Below are positions 34,436 through 42,826 of a DNA stretch of 64,000 nucleotides, one piece after another. A model generated the notes under the pieces. The model did not search any database, had not been told where the DNA came from, and saw only the letters and a program-made list of their open reading frames with translations. Positions within the stretch are counted from its first letter, which is position 1; each line of letters opens with the position of its first letter. The position numbers and the translations under genes are program-made. The stretch comes from JABFRG01 sp046351415 (GTDB taxonomy: Bacteria; Myxococcota_A; Polyangia; Polyangiales; Polyangiaceae): NCBI GenBank assembly GCA_046351415.1, contig JAXLYO010000005.1, positions 124,001 to 188,000 of the forward strand, given 5' to 3'.

Positions 34436-34726
34436 GCGTCGAGGCGCTCACGCTAGTTCTAGACCTAGTTCATCGATCATGGCCCCCCCCACGCCCTCGG
34501 CAGAATCCAGCGGAGGCGCGGGGCGCGGCGAAGTGAGAGCGAACGCAAAAATCCCCGGCCAGCAGCCGCCGACTCGGCCGCCTCGTCGGGAGGCGCCCAG
34601 ACATGCGGCCGGGGATTTTGTGCGGAGAGGAAACGAAGCCGTGACCCCGCGACCCGCGGGTCTTCTGCACATATCCACAGATATGCAACGCCTTCTGAAT
34701 TCCGATCGAGCGACGACGAAGTCGGT
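34436..34726. other. 291-bp intergenic region between convergent genes, with strong secondary structure
   Basis: No gene is visible. The region contains a perfect 13-bp inverted repeat (34548-34560 with 34607-34619), a nested hairpin (34579-34595), and a 12-base palindrome GACCCGCGGGTC (34651-34662). There is also an inverted repeat CATATC-CACA-GATATG (34670-34685). Because both neighbours converge on it, part is likely a bidirectional terminator. Confidence 0.5.
34548..34619. repeat. Perfect 13-bp inverted repeat enclosing a nested hairpin
   Basis: AAAATCCCCGGCC (34548-34560) is the exact reverse complement of GGCCGGGGATTTT (34607-34619). The 46-base loop contains a second stem, CGCCTC (34579-34584) with GAGGCG (34590-34595) around GTCGG. 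On the plus strand the outer stem ends in TTTT and on the minus strand also in TTTT. This is the form of a bidirectional factor-independent terminator between the convergent genes at 34435 and 34727. The long loop is unusual, so a structured small RNA cannot be excluded. Confidence 0.6.
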
Positions 34727-35023
34727 CTAGGGCAGAATCTGGATTGGCTCGTCGTCCCACAGGAGGACGTCGTTGCCACGACGTTCGACGCGGTACGTGC
34801 GCTGCGGCCCGCAAAGTCCCTTCGGTGCCACGAGCGCGCCCGTACGAATCGAGAAAAGGTATCCGTGCATCGGGCAAGAGATGCAGTCGTCTTCCACATC
34901 ACCGTCAGACAGGCTCGCCCCCGCATGATTGCAGGCGTCTTCGAGCGCGAACACGTCTTCTCCCGTTTTCACGACGACCACGTCGTAGGGGGGATACGTC
35001 ATGCGGACGGGCCCGTCATTCAA
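34727..35023 (-). CDS. Rieske [2Fe-2S] ferredoxin-like protein
   Basis: 98 residues from the TTG start. The two cluster motifs are complete: CNHAG (Cys-x-His) and CPMHG (Cys-x-x-His), separated by 16 residues as in soluble Rieske ferredoxins. The rest (RTGALVAPKGLCGPQRTYRVE) is the usual C-terminal sheet. The frame is open further upstream, and translation from a CTG at 35056 would add KLIGTLSLEALND-like sequence that looks like a natural N-terminus. The CTG overlaps the stop of the Lon-domain gene, and AGGGAG lies nine bases before it. So the true protein may be 109 residues. It is a soluble electron carrier with an unknown oxygenase or reductase partner. Confidence 0.88.
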   Translation of the reverse strand: MNDGPVRMTYPPYDVVVVKTGEDVFALEDACNHAGASLSDGDVEDDCISCPMHGYLFSIRTGALVAPKGLCGPQRTYRVERRGNDVLLWDDEPIQILP

Positions 35024-35052
35024 CGCCTCGAGCGACAGCGTTCCGATGAGCT

Positions 35053-35703
35053 TCAGTTGGCGATGCTCCCTTGAACCTTCTCCGTCTTTCGCGAGAGCCA
35101 GAGAAGTTGTTCGGAAAGCGCATGCGTCACCATTGCAACGCGCTCACGTGGGCACAGTTCCTCGAGCACTCGCTGCCGACAACCCGCGTCGACGAGCAAG
35201 TACTGAGCGACTTGGTCGGCAAGCGCAGACGGCCGCGCCGAAAGGTCTAGCGGCGGAGAAAAAGCTTCGTTCTCTCTGCGAACGAGCTGCAGGAACTCTT
35301 TTGCCAGCACGGAGAGAGCAACGCCATCGCTTGGCTTGACTGAAGACTCTTGATCGAACAGCACGGTCGCACGTGCGCGCCTGTAGGGAGCCTCGAACGG
35401 GAGTTCTTCGAGGAAGAGCCGCGCTTCGCCGCGTACGAGAATGTTGGAGCGGCCATCGGCAAGGACCTGCCGCTGGAGCACCATACCGCCGCCGGCGATG
35501 GAACGGATGCGAGGGAGGGCCTCTTTCGTCTGGCCTTCGTCGATCATCGCAAGCACGAGTGCACCATGCGTGGCGATGCAGTCTTCGAGCATCTTGCGGT
35601 ATCGCATTTCGAAGACGTGCAGTGGAAGCTGCCCGCCCGGGAAAAGAACGACCTCCGGCAGAGGAAAGATCGGGATGCTCGAAAGTGCGCTGAGTACCTT
35701 CAT
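35053..35703 (-). CDS. Lon substrate-binding (N-terminal LON) domain protein
   Basis: 216 residues, cytoplasmic. It consists only of the N-terminal LON/PUA-like domain: IPIFPLPEVVLFPGGQLPLHV, the family hallmark, then FEMRYRKMLEDC and a helical C-terminal half. No ATPase or protease domain follows, as in the stand-alone LON-domain proteins of many bacteria, whose role is not established. It has an ATG start. It lies 55 bases after the SDR gene stop and directly before the Rieske gene. It probably belongs to the same minus-strand operon. Confidence 0.9.
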   Translation of the reverse strand: MKVLSALSSIPIFPLPEVVLFPGGQLPLHVFEMRYRKMLEDCIATHGALVLAMIDEGQTKEALPRIRSIAGGGMVLQRQVLADGRSNILVRGEARLFLEELPFEAPYRRARATVLFDQESSVKPSDGVALSVLAKEFLQLVRRENEAFSPPLDLSARPSALADQVAQYLLVDAGCRQRVLEELCPRERVAMVTHALSEQLLWLSRKTEKVQGSIAN

Positions 35704-35758
35704 ACGCGTTCTGCAGTCGACTCTAGCGAACTCTGCGCCATCTCGCTACTCGCGCGAC

Positions 35759-36490
35759 TCAGCCGAACATCTCGACGGCGCTTCCGTTCATGGAGGAAGG
35801 AGCATCTACACCGAGGTAGACGATGGTGCTTGCCACGTCGTCCGCGGTCATGGCAGGGGCAAAGCCACTTCCGACGAGCATGTCGGTGTCGACCGATCCC
35901 GGCAAGATGGCCATCGTCACGAGCTTCGTCCCGCGAAGTTCCTCCGCCAGGGCTTTCGTGAACCCCACGAGCCCCCACTTCGAAGCACAGTACGCTGACA
36001 TATTCGCCGTTCCGAGCGTGCTCGAAATACTTGCAACCTGCACGAAACGACCACGCTTTGCGCGCAACATGGACGGAAGGAAGGCCCGCGTGACGTAGAA
36101 CGCACCACTCAAGTTCGTGGCCAGCGTTTCATCCCATATCGCGTTCGTCTGGGTGGCAACCGGGGCCCGTTTGACGATACCCGCGTTGTTGACCACCACA
36201 TCCGGAATGCCGAGGTTCGCGAGAACTTCCTTCGCGGCCTTTTGGACCCGTGCGTCGTTCGAAACGTCGCATGCAATCGCAACTGCGCGACCACCCTTGG
36301 CGACGAGTTCCTTCTTCAGCGCGTCGATTCCAGCTTTGCTTCGGGCGAGAAGGGCTACCGCGTAGCCGCGCGCAGACAGTGCTCGAGCCGTTGCTTTTCC
36401 GATGCCGCGGCTTGCTCCCGTCACGACGGCAACCTTCGGCGATGCGGACGATGTCTGCGGAGCGTGGGCCGCCCTTTTGCGTACACTCAT
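35759..36490 (-). CDS. Short-chain dehydrogenase/reductase
   Basis: 243 residues. Motifs of classical SDRs are all present: the dinucleotide-binding TGASRGIG near residue 24, the Asp/Val CDVSND, VVNNAGIV, the catalytic Ser in VASISS, and YCASK (Tyr and Lys). The acidic residue after the second beta strand is replaced by Arg (LLARSKAG), which suggests NADPH preference. The start ATG overlaps the folE stop (ATGA). Because of that coupling it may reduce a pterin (sepiapterin or dihydromonapterin reductases are SDRs), but a 3-ketoacyl-type reductase is equally possible from sequence alone. Confidence 0.92.
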   Translation of the reverse strand: MSVRKRAAHAPQTSSASPKVAVVTGASRGIGKATARALSARGYAVALLARSKAGIDALKKELVAKGGRAVAIACDVSNDARVQKAAKEVLANLGIPDVVVNNAGIVKRAPVATQTNAIWDETLATNLSGAFYVTRAFLPSMLRAKRGRFVQVASISSTLGTANMSAYCASKWGLVGFTKALAEELRGTKLVTMAILPGSVDTDMLVGSGFAPAMTADDVASTIVYLGVDAPSSMNGSAVEMFG

Positions 36491-37059
36491 GGACGACGCT
36501 CCGAAGAGAGCCAGCTCAGCATGTCTGCGGCAGGCTCGCCACGGGTCGAGAGCGTGTCGACCTTGGCGCCGTGCGCACGTTCCCCGCGCGCGACCATGCA
36601 TCCGTGTGTCAGCGTCATCGAGCACACGACCCATTCCGGCGAAAGGGCTTCGTGCACCGCGGCGACGATCGACTCCGTGAGGGCTTCTTGCAGGACGAGC
36701 CTGCGCCCGGCCATCTGCGCGAGTGTCACGAGTGCTCCGATGCCGACCAGATGAACCTTGGGCCGAAACGCGATCGATGCCACTCCCGTGGCGAGCATGA
36801 GGTGGTGCGGGCACGTCGTCACCATGGGAATGTCACGAACGACGACGACCGGTCCCCCATCGCAATCGATACGACTCTCCGCGAGCTCGCGTACGAAATC
36901 GTGTTCGTACCCACTGCACAGATCGTGAATGAACGCCTCCGTCACTCTCGACCCCGTCTCGCGTAGCTCCGAGTTCTGCGCGGGGGAGAACCCGAGAGCG
37001 ACCAAGAATGCTTCGATGGCCTTCTCGGCGTCGGCGCGGTTGATGCGGGTCGAATCCAT
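36487..37059 (-). CDS. folE: GTP cyclohydrolase I family protein, divergent
   Basis: 190 residues, typical length. Zinc ligands are conserved: C83 and H86 in CPHH, and C154 in THGCM. The stretch FIHDLCSGY and the Q-E pair (LVLQEALTESI) also fit. However, the segment that in E. coli FolE is GLSK-x-x-R reads GIGALVTLAQ, so the Ser/Lys/Arg that bind the GTP triphosphate are missing. It may be a divergent FolE or act on another purine substrate. The start is the ATG at 37059; the upstream frame is a shadow of the permease. It is coupled by ATGA to the SDR, and 26 bases separate it from the permease gene upstream. Confidence 0.8.
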   Translation of the reverse strand: MDSTRINRADAEKAIEAFLVALGFSPAQNSELRETGSRVTEAFIHDLCSGYEHDFVRELAESRIDCDGGPVVVVRDIPMVTTCPHHLMLATGVASIAFRPKVHLVGIGALVTLAQMAGRRLVLQEALTESIVAAVHEALSPEWVVCSMTLTHGCMVARGERAHGAKVDTLSTRGEPAADMLSWLSSERRP

Positions 37060-37085
37060 GGCGCCCCCAAAGTAGCACAAAGTAC

Positions 37086-38300
37086 TCAGGTTCTGAGCAC
37101 CGCAGCTGGGTCTTCGCTCGAGGTCTGCCACGCCGAAAGAACCGCGAGCCCGAGGAAAGGCCCGAGAGTCGCTGCGAAAATGGCGAGGACCTGAGACAGC
37201 GTGACCATCGGAGTGAGCGCGGTCTTTGGGTAGAGCACGCTGAACCCCACGAGCGCCTCCTTCAAGCCGGGCGCATCGAGCCAGAAGACCCATGCGTATC
37301 CGAGAAGCATGCCGGCCGATATCGAGAAGATACAGATGATTCCTGACTCGAGAACTTTGCTCCAAAGTACGTCTTCGGTGCTCCACCCGACGGCTTTCAG
37401 AATGGCGATCTCCCGGCGTTCGTCCGCGGCGAGTCCTCCAAGGCGATCACCGGCGAGCACGAGGAGCGCAAAGAGCGCCGGCACGAGACCGACGAGGAAC
37501 AGTCCAGACCGTCTTCCATAGGAGATGGCGTACACGCGACGGGAGAGGTCACGTTCGAGCACGCGCGCTCCAGGGACGGCCTCGACGATGGAGCGTGCAA
37601 CGACCCTCGTTTCCGCAGGGTTCTTCATGGATACCGCGAGGTCCGTGGCCTCCCCTTCTGGCACACCGAGGAGCGCACGTGCGTCCGACTCGTCGCACAA
37701 CAGAACGTCGGCCGTATAAAGGTCGACGACCGAACCGAAGGTACCGACGAGCTTCAGCGACACCGGCTCACGACCTTGCGCAGGCAGGCCCAGTGAATCG
37801 CCCATGCGAAGGCCTAGAGATTCTGCGAGACGCAAGCCGGCGAGCATCTCGTGAGCTCCTTCCTTGGGTTCCCGGCCTTCCGCGAGTGCGCCGTGAACTT
37901 GCGTGAGCGGAGGCTGCGGAGGCTGGCTCCGCGTCATGGCAACGATGGTGATGTTTCCCTGGAGCGCGGGCGAGAACAAATAGCCCCATACGCGCGGCGT
38001 GACGTCGCCAACGGACGGCATCGCCCGAATGACTTCCGCCTCCGAGGCGCGCACGGTGGCGGGGCGCCCGCCGACGAGCCGCTGAACGGTGATATCTGGA
38101 GTCGCGTCCGCGCCACGCAAGGCTTCCGCTCGAAGCGACTCGGTCAAGAAGAGGACCGCGGACAAGAGCGCGACGGCGCACGAAAGCCCGATGGCGATCG
38201 CGATGGTTCGACGCCGATGACGCCCGAGGGTGCGCTTCGCGTGCGCAAGCAGCGATACCACGCGGAGCAGGCGGCTCTCGGAACGCGCTGCCCTCGTCAT
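37086..38300 (-). CDS. FtsX-like (MacB/LolC type) permease, without adjacent ATPase
   Basis: 404 residues. The topology is one N-terminal transmembrane helix (IAIAIGLSCAVALLSAVLFL), a large periplasmic domain (residues about 50-270), then three helices. The region RREIAILKAVGWSTEDVLW is the conserved coupling motif of FtsX-like permeases. Such proteins work with a LolD/MacB-type ATPase in lipoprotein transport or tripartite efflux. No ATPase gene lies in this operon, so the partner must be encoded elsewhere. The ATG at 38300 overlaps the stop of the small upstream gene (ATGA). Confidence 0.85.
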   Translation of the reverse strand: MTRAARSESRLLRVVSLLAHAKRTLGRHRRRTIAIAIGLSCAVALLSAVLFLTESLRAEALRGADATPDITVQRLVGGRPATVRASEAEVIRAMPSVGDVTPRVWGYLFSPALQGNITIVAMTRSQPPQPPLTQVHGALAEGREPKEGAHEMLAGLRLAESLGLRMGDSLGLPAQGREPVSLKLVGTFGSVVDLYTADVLLCDESDARALLGVPEGEATDLAVSMKNPAETRVVARSIVEAVPGARVLERDLSRRVYAISYGRRSGLFLVGLVPALFALLVLAGDRLGGLAADERREIAILKAVGWSTEDVLWSKVLESGIICIFSISAGMLLGYAWVFWLDAPGLKEALVGFSVLYPKTALTPMVTLSQVLAIFAATLGPFLGLAVLSAWQTSSEDPAAVLRT

Positions 38301-38614
38301 CGCGCCTCTCGTTTCACGCGTGACTCTTGTTCGCGCCATACCTCCGCCGGGGGACGCAGGAGCCCGCCGGCCGGGTCGACGTCGAGGCTCGCAGGCTGAT
38401 CCGCGAACGCCGCCGACGGTTCTTCGGTGGCTGGCGACCTCAGCCAGCGTGACCCGCCGCTCAGGGCAAGGGACCCAACGGGCAACTTCGCGCAAACGGC
38501 AGCAATCGTCGGCTCTTCTCGTTCTCGGGCAGAACGCCTGCGCGAAGCATCGATGGCGAGCAAAGCCGGCACGCCGCACGCGGCTAGGACCAAAAGGGCG
38601 ACGAACGTGCGCAT
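38297..38614 (-). CDS. Small exported hypothetical protein (105 aa)
   Basis: 105 residues from an ATG. An N-terminal hydrophobic stretch (FVALLVLAACGVPALLAI) is a signal peptide or anchor, followed by a charged segment and a Pro/Ala-rich remainder. No family is recognised. The stop overlaps the permease start (ATGA), so it is the first gene of a probable six-gene minus-strand operon; the cysS gene starts divergently 42 bases away. It may be an accessory of the permease, but this is inference. Confidence 0.65.
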   Translation of the reverse strand: MRTFVALLVLAACGVPALLAIDASRRRSAREREEPTIAAVCAKLPVGSLALSGGSRWLRSPATEEPSAAFADQPASLDVDPAGGLLRPPAEVWREQESRVKREAR

Positions 38615-38656
38615 CCGCGTGAGTTTGGCGAAGAAACGCGATAATTGAAAGGAGAG

Positions 38657-40201
38657 ATGGGTCTAACTTTCTACAACACGCTCACCCAGCGCCTCGAACC
38701 GTTTCAACCGCGCGAGGCCGGCAAAGTGTCGCTGTATCTATGCGGCCTCACGACCTACGACCATGCCCATGCGGGTCATGCGCGCACGAACACCACTTTC
38801 GACGTACTCGTGCGCCATCTGCGAGCACGTGGCTTCGAGGTGACGTTCGTCCGCAACGTCACTGACGTCGACGACAAGATTCTGAAGCGCGCAAAAGAGC
38901 TCGGCGAGGAACCGCTCGCCCTGTCGAAGCGCATGGGCGACATCTGTGACGGTGAACTCGCCGCCATCGGATGCATGAAGCCCGACCACGAACCTCGCGT
39001 CTCGACGCACATTCCCGAGATCATCGCGCTCACGGAAAAGCTCGTCACGAAGGGGTCCGCCTACGTCGCGAAGACCCCGAAGGGAAACGATGTGTACTTC
39101 TCGGTACGCAGCTTCCCCGCATACGGAAAGCTCTCGAAGCGGAAGATCGACGACCTGCAGGCAGGCGCTCGGGTGGAGGTCGGTGAGATCAAGAAAGACC
39201 CGCTCGACTTCGCGCTCTGGAAGGCAAGCGAGGAGTCCGAGTGGGGCTGGGACTCTCCCTGGGGGCGAGGCCGTCCCGGCTGGCACATCGAGTGTTCGGC
39301 TATGGCGTCGAAGTTGCTCGGTGATCATTTCGACATCCATTGCGGTGGGATGGACCTCATCTTTCCCCATCACGAAAACGAGATCGCGCAGAGCGAAGCG
39401 GCGTTCGGTCCGGAATTCGCGCACACGTGGCTCCACGGCGGCTTCCTCGAGGTCGATGGCGAGAAGATGGCGAAGTCGCTCGGCAACTTCGTCACCATCG
39501 GCCAAGTGCTCGAACGAAACGATGCGGAAGCGCTTCGCTACTTCTTGCTCGGCACGCACTATCGCGGTCCCCTCGGCTTCGACCTCACCGAAGAAGAGAC
39601 TCCGGGTGGAAAGCGGATTCGATTCCCCGGGGTCGACGAAGCCGAAAAACGCGTCGACTACCTCTACATCACCATCGAAAATCTCGTGGCGGCAGCGGAG
39701 GGCGAAGCACCGGGTATCGGCGCGCTCGTCCGGAAGAGCGCGGCAGCGATCGTGAAGACGGCGGAGACCGCCAAAGAACGCGTTCTCGCCGCACTCGATC
39801 AGGACTTGAACACGGCAGTTGCGCTCAGTGTCGTCGGCGAAGTCGGCAAAGCGGCGAACGACTTGCTCATGCAAATGGGCAAAGCGTTCAAAAAGGATGC
39901 GGCGCTCCTCGCAGAAGCCAAGGCGCTCGCGGCGCTCCTCGCAGACACGCTTCGCGATGCGTGCTCGCCCATGGGCCTCCTCGCGGCGGACCGGGCGACG
40001 TATTTCGAACGCACGCGTGCGCGCCGCCTCGGTCTTCGAGGCATCTCGGCGAGCGACATCGATAGGGCCGTGTCAGAGCGCACGAAGGCCCGCGAAGAGA
40101 AGAACTTCGCGCGCGCCGATGAAGTGCGCAAAGAGCTCACGGCTCAAGGCATCGAGCTCCTCGACGGAACCGCAGGAACGAGCTGGAGGATCGGCGTCTA
40201 G
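38657..40201 (+). CDS. cysS: Cysteinyl-tRNA synthetase
   Basis: 514 residues. The class I signature HIGH appears as HAGH (AHAGHART), and KMSKS appears as KMAKS (EKMAKSLGN). Zinc ligands are the Cys in LYLCGLTTYD, ECSAMA, and the HH pair in FPHHENEIAQ. The C-terminal anticodon-binding part has EEKNFARADEVRKEL, typical of bacterial CysRS. The start ATG was chosen because AAAGGAG precedes it; a TTG four codons upstream is possible but less likely. The usual CGPT near the N-terminus is CGLT here. It charges tRNA-Cys and is essential. It is divergent from the small exported gene. Confidence 0.97.
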   Translation: MGLTFYNTLTQRLEPFQPREAGKVSLYLCGLTTYDHAHAGHARTNTTFDVLVRHLRARGFEVTFVRNVTDVDDKILKRAKELGEEPLALSKRMGDICDGELAAIGCMKPDHEPRVSTHIPEIIALTEKLVTKGSAYVAKTPKGNDVYFSVRSFPAYGKLSKRKIDDLQAGARVEVGEIKKDPLDFALWKASEESEWGWDSPWGRGRPGWHIECSAMASKLLGDHFDIHCGGMDLIFPHHENEIAQSEAAFGPEFAHTWLHGGFLEVDGEKMAKSLGNFVTIGQVLERNDAEALRYFLLGTHYRGPLGFDLTEEETPGGKRIRFPGVDEAEKRVDYLYITIENLVAAAEGEAPGIGALVRKSAAAIVKTAETAKERVLAALDQDLNTAVALSVVGEVGKAANDLLMQMGKAFKKDAALLAEAKALAALLADTLRDACSPMGLLAADRATYFERTRARRLGLRGISASDIDRAVSERTKAREEKNFARADEVRKELTAQGIELLDGTAGTSWRIGV

Positions 40202-40395
40202 GGCACATCTCATCACCTCGGACCGAGGATCCGAGAGCGCGGCGAGCATGAGGCGGGCCCTGCACATGGCTCGGACGTAGGCAAGGGAACCCCGCATTCG
40301 CTCCCCCTGAAAGCCGTCGGTCATGAATTTACGGGACACTTTTCCCATCGCGAACTACGGATCAGAACACTAGCCCATTGTTCACAACCGTTCGA

Positions 40396-41841
40396 ATGCG
40401 ATACCTAGCGCCCGCGGTCGCAGCCATCGCGCTGTGCACCACACTTGCGCCGAAGCGCGTCGCTGCGGAAGAGCCGAAGCCTGCTTCGCCTGCACCATCT
40501 TCGGCTGCAGGCGCTGCGCGCGGGGGCTCGGGGGAAGCCACGGCCGAGGAGCCGCTCGTCACCGAAAAGGAAACGCTCAAGCCCGACCCCGCGCTCGAGC
40601 GTGATGCGCGTTCTCCGGCGACGACCGTAAAGCCTCCTGTCGCGGACGAGTCCGACGACGCCGACAAGGAGCCCACGAAGCCCGAGACGCATTGGGCTGC
40701 ATTGCCGGTGCTCGGAGGCTCCAGTGACATCGGCTTCCAATTCGGCGGCGTGTTCGGTCTGAGCCGCTACGTTCCGGGGTACAAGCCCTACCGCTGGTAC
40801 CTCGACGTTTTCGCCGCCCTCAGTCTCAAGGGCGGTCCCCGCGGCATGGAGAGCGTCGAACAGACCTTCGACGTACGCCTCGACTACCCGCGTTTCGCCG
40901 AAAGCATGTGGCGGCTCATGCCCGCGTTCGTCTACGTCCGCACCGTCAACTCAGGGTACTTCGGCGTCGGAAACGCGAGTGCCGCCGTCGCGGGTCCAGA
41001 TGGAACGTACGGCAGCCGGTATCAGTTCATCCATCAAGAGATGCGACCGCGCATCAACATCCGTCGGCAAATCGGCGACTCGAAGTTCCACTTCATGACT
41101 GGGATTCTGGGTCGGTACATGAACCCGACGATGTATCCGGGGAGCAAGCTCGAAGAAGATTCGAAGCGTACGGAACCCGACGGCTCTAGGGCGGTCTACG
41201 GCACGAAACCCCTCGTTCTTCTCGAACCCGCGGCTGGCATCATCTACGACACACGCAACGACGAGCTCACACCGTCGAAGGGCGCCTACGACCTCTACGC
41301 GCTCCGCACCGCGGTCGCGATGCCTGCCCGGGAAGACGTGCGCTACGCCGGTGCGACGATCATGCTGCGTCGTTACGTGCCGCTCTTCGGGCCTGTCGTC
41401 CTCGCGACGAGGCTCGTGGGTGACGCCATGTTCGGTCACGTTCCCTTCTACGACCTCTCGACCGGCAACACGTTCGTCGCGACGGATCTTCCGGGCGGCG
41501 CCGAAGGCATCCGCGGGGTCCCGAACGGGCGCTACTCGGGATTGCTGAAGGTCGTCGGCAACATCGAGCTTCGGACGATGTTCCCTTGGTTCAAGCTCTT
41601 CGGGCAACGCATGCGCCTCGGCGCGACGATCTTCTTCGACACCGGACGCGTCTGGGCCGGCTACGGCAGTAGCGACAAAGACGGCAAAGGGCCGGGGCTC
41701 AAGTTCGGCACCGGCGCTGGTCTCTACTTCCAATGGAACGAGTCGCTGTTCCGCGTGGAGTTCGCCTACTCACCCGACGCGCGCTCGGCCAATCCGTCGT
41801 TCCCCTTCGGATTGTACGTCGACGATCGTCAGATGTTCTGA
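40396..41841 (+). CDS. BamA/Omp85-like outer membrane beta-barrel protein
   Basis: 481 residues. A signal peptide (MRYLAPAVAAIALC...) is followed by an Ala/Pro/Glu-rich linker of 75 residues, then the barrel. Barrel strands with alternating residues are readable (GSSDIGFQFGGVFGLSRY, RWYLDVFAALSLKGGP, FGQRMRLGATIFFDTGRVW, and the last strand ending VDDRQMF). The GxRG-like turn (AEGIRGVPNGRYSGLLKVV) near residue 380 fits the Omp85/surface-antigen D15 loop motif. There are no POTRA domains; the N-terminal part is too short and disordered. It is thus a POTRA-less Omp85-type protein of unknown cargo. It starts with ATG; a TTG six codons upstream is unlikely. Its end nearly meets the end of the envC-like gene. 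Confidence 0.85.
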   Translation: MRYLAPAVAAIALCTTLAPKRVAAEEPKPASPAPSSAAGAARGGSGEATAEEPLVTEKETLKPDPALERDARSPATTVKPPVADESDDADKEPTKPETHWAALPVLGGSSDIGFQFGGVFGLSRYVPGYKPYRWYLDVFAALSLKGGPRGMESVEQTFDVRLDYPRFAESMWRLMPAFVYVRTVNSGYFGVGNASAAVAGPDGTYGSRYQFIHQEMRPRINIRRQIGDSKFHFMTGILGRYMNPTMYPGSKLEEDSKRTEPDGSRAVYGTKPLVLLEPAAGIIYDTRNDELTPSKGAYDLYALRTAVAMPAREDVRYAGATIMLRRYVPLFGPVVLATRLVGDAMFGHVPFYDLSTGNTFVATDLPGGAEGIRGVPNGRYSGLLKVVGNIELRTMFPWFKLFGQRMRLGATIFFDTGRVWAGYGSSDKDGKGPGLKFGTGAGLYFQWNESLFRVEFAYSPDARSANPSFPFGLYVDDRQMF

Positions 41842-41848
41842 GAACACT

Positions 41849-42826
41849 TCACAGGCCCAGCCACGGGCTCGGAGCGACGATTTCCGTACGATGGCGCACT
41901 TCGAAGTAGAGCATCGCGCCCTGACCGTCGTCGCCAACGGCTCCGAGGCGATCACCAGCTGCGACCTCTTGGCCCACGCGAACGTCGAGGCTCGCGAGGT
42001 TCGCGGACACCGTGTAGTAGTGCTCTCCATGGTCGACGATGACGAGGCGACCGTAGGGGCCATAGCGATCGGCAAACGCGACGCGGCCGGCAAAGACGGC
42101 GCGTACGGGCGTTCCGAGAGGCGCTCGAATCTCGAGACCAGGACCATCGGTTCCCTCACGCCTTGCCGGTTTCGCTTCGGCGCGTCCGCTCAGGGGGAAG
42201 AGCAGTTTCCCACGTGATTGCGTGAAGCCGCCCATGGCGGACTCGCGGCCACCTCCCTGCGCGCCTGCACCGCTGTAGACCGCCACGAAGTCCGTAGACC
42301 CCGCGGAGGTCGAAAATGCCTGATCGAATGCGACTTGCCGCTTCGACTCTTCCTCGAGTGCGAGCCTTGCCGTGTCCATCGCGGAACGCTGGTTCGCCAT
42401 CGCGAATCGATCGCGGCTCGTTCGCTCGAGCCCTTGCGCGAGTTCGGCCGCGCGAAGCCGCAACTTTCGCTCGGCGTCGATATCACTCACGAGGAGACGC
42501 CGACTGCGCTCGACGCGCATCGCATGGGAAATCCATCCGTCAAAGCCGCCCCCGACGGGCAAGAGCCCCGCTCGCGTCATCTTGTAAAACGCTCGACCTC
42601 GGACGAGCGTGCGCTGCTTCGAGCCAGCGATGCGGCTGCCGATCTCGGAGAGCTCCTTTTTCGCAGCACTTTCCTCGGTATCGAGGTCCGCGATCTTTCG
42701 GTCGAGGGCTGCGAGCGCGAGCGCCGAATGGCTCGGTGGCTCCGCCCTTTGTGCAAGCGTCGAAACCGAGAGCGCAGACGCACCGCACACGAGACAGAGC
42801 GCGAGAATGGTGCGGAGGCTCTTCAT
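41849..42826 (-). CDS. envC: EnvC-like divisome protein with degenerate LytM (M23) domain
   Basis: 325 residues. A signal peptide is followed by a long helical coiled-coil part (residues 35-180, KIADLDTEESAAKKELSEIG and similar). The C-terminal LytM domain runs GLEIRAPLGTPVRAVFAGRV to VGDDGQGAMLYFEVRH. The metal ligands of active M23 peptidases are lost: the HxH near the end is LYFE and the Y-A-H-L motif is SANL. This is the EnvC type, which activates cell-wall amidases rather than cutting itself. Its gene follows ftsE and ftsX and overlaps ftsX (ATGA), which supports a role as the FtsEX-controlled activator of septal peptidoglycan splitting. Confidence 0.88.
   Translation of the reverse strand: MKSLRTILALCLVCGASALSVSTLAQRAEPPSHSALALAALDRKIADLDTEESAAKKELSEIGSRIAGSKQRTLVRGRAFYKMTRAGLLPVGGGFDGWISHAMRVERSRRLLVSDIDAERKLRLRAAELAQGLERTSRDRFAMANQRSAMDTARLALEEESKRQVAFDQAFSTSAGSTDFVAVYSGAGAQGGGRESAMGGFTQSRGKLLFPLSGRAEAKPARREGTDGPGLEIRAPLGTPVRAVFAGRVAFADRYGPYGRLVIVDHGEHYYTVSANLASLDVRVGQEVAAGDRLGAVGDDGQGAMLYFEVRHRTEIVAPSPWLGL

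Noticed and set aside
34671..34679. DnaA-box-like ATATCCACA
   Set aside because: One near match to TTATCCACA, no cluster, no dnaA/dnaN nearby; not an origin.
40216..40235. Competing hairpins CCTCGG/CCGAGG and CTCGGA/TCCGAG after cysS
   Set aside because: They look like an attenuator but have no T run and no downstream gene on the same transcript close enough; probably chance or a weak terminator.
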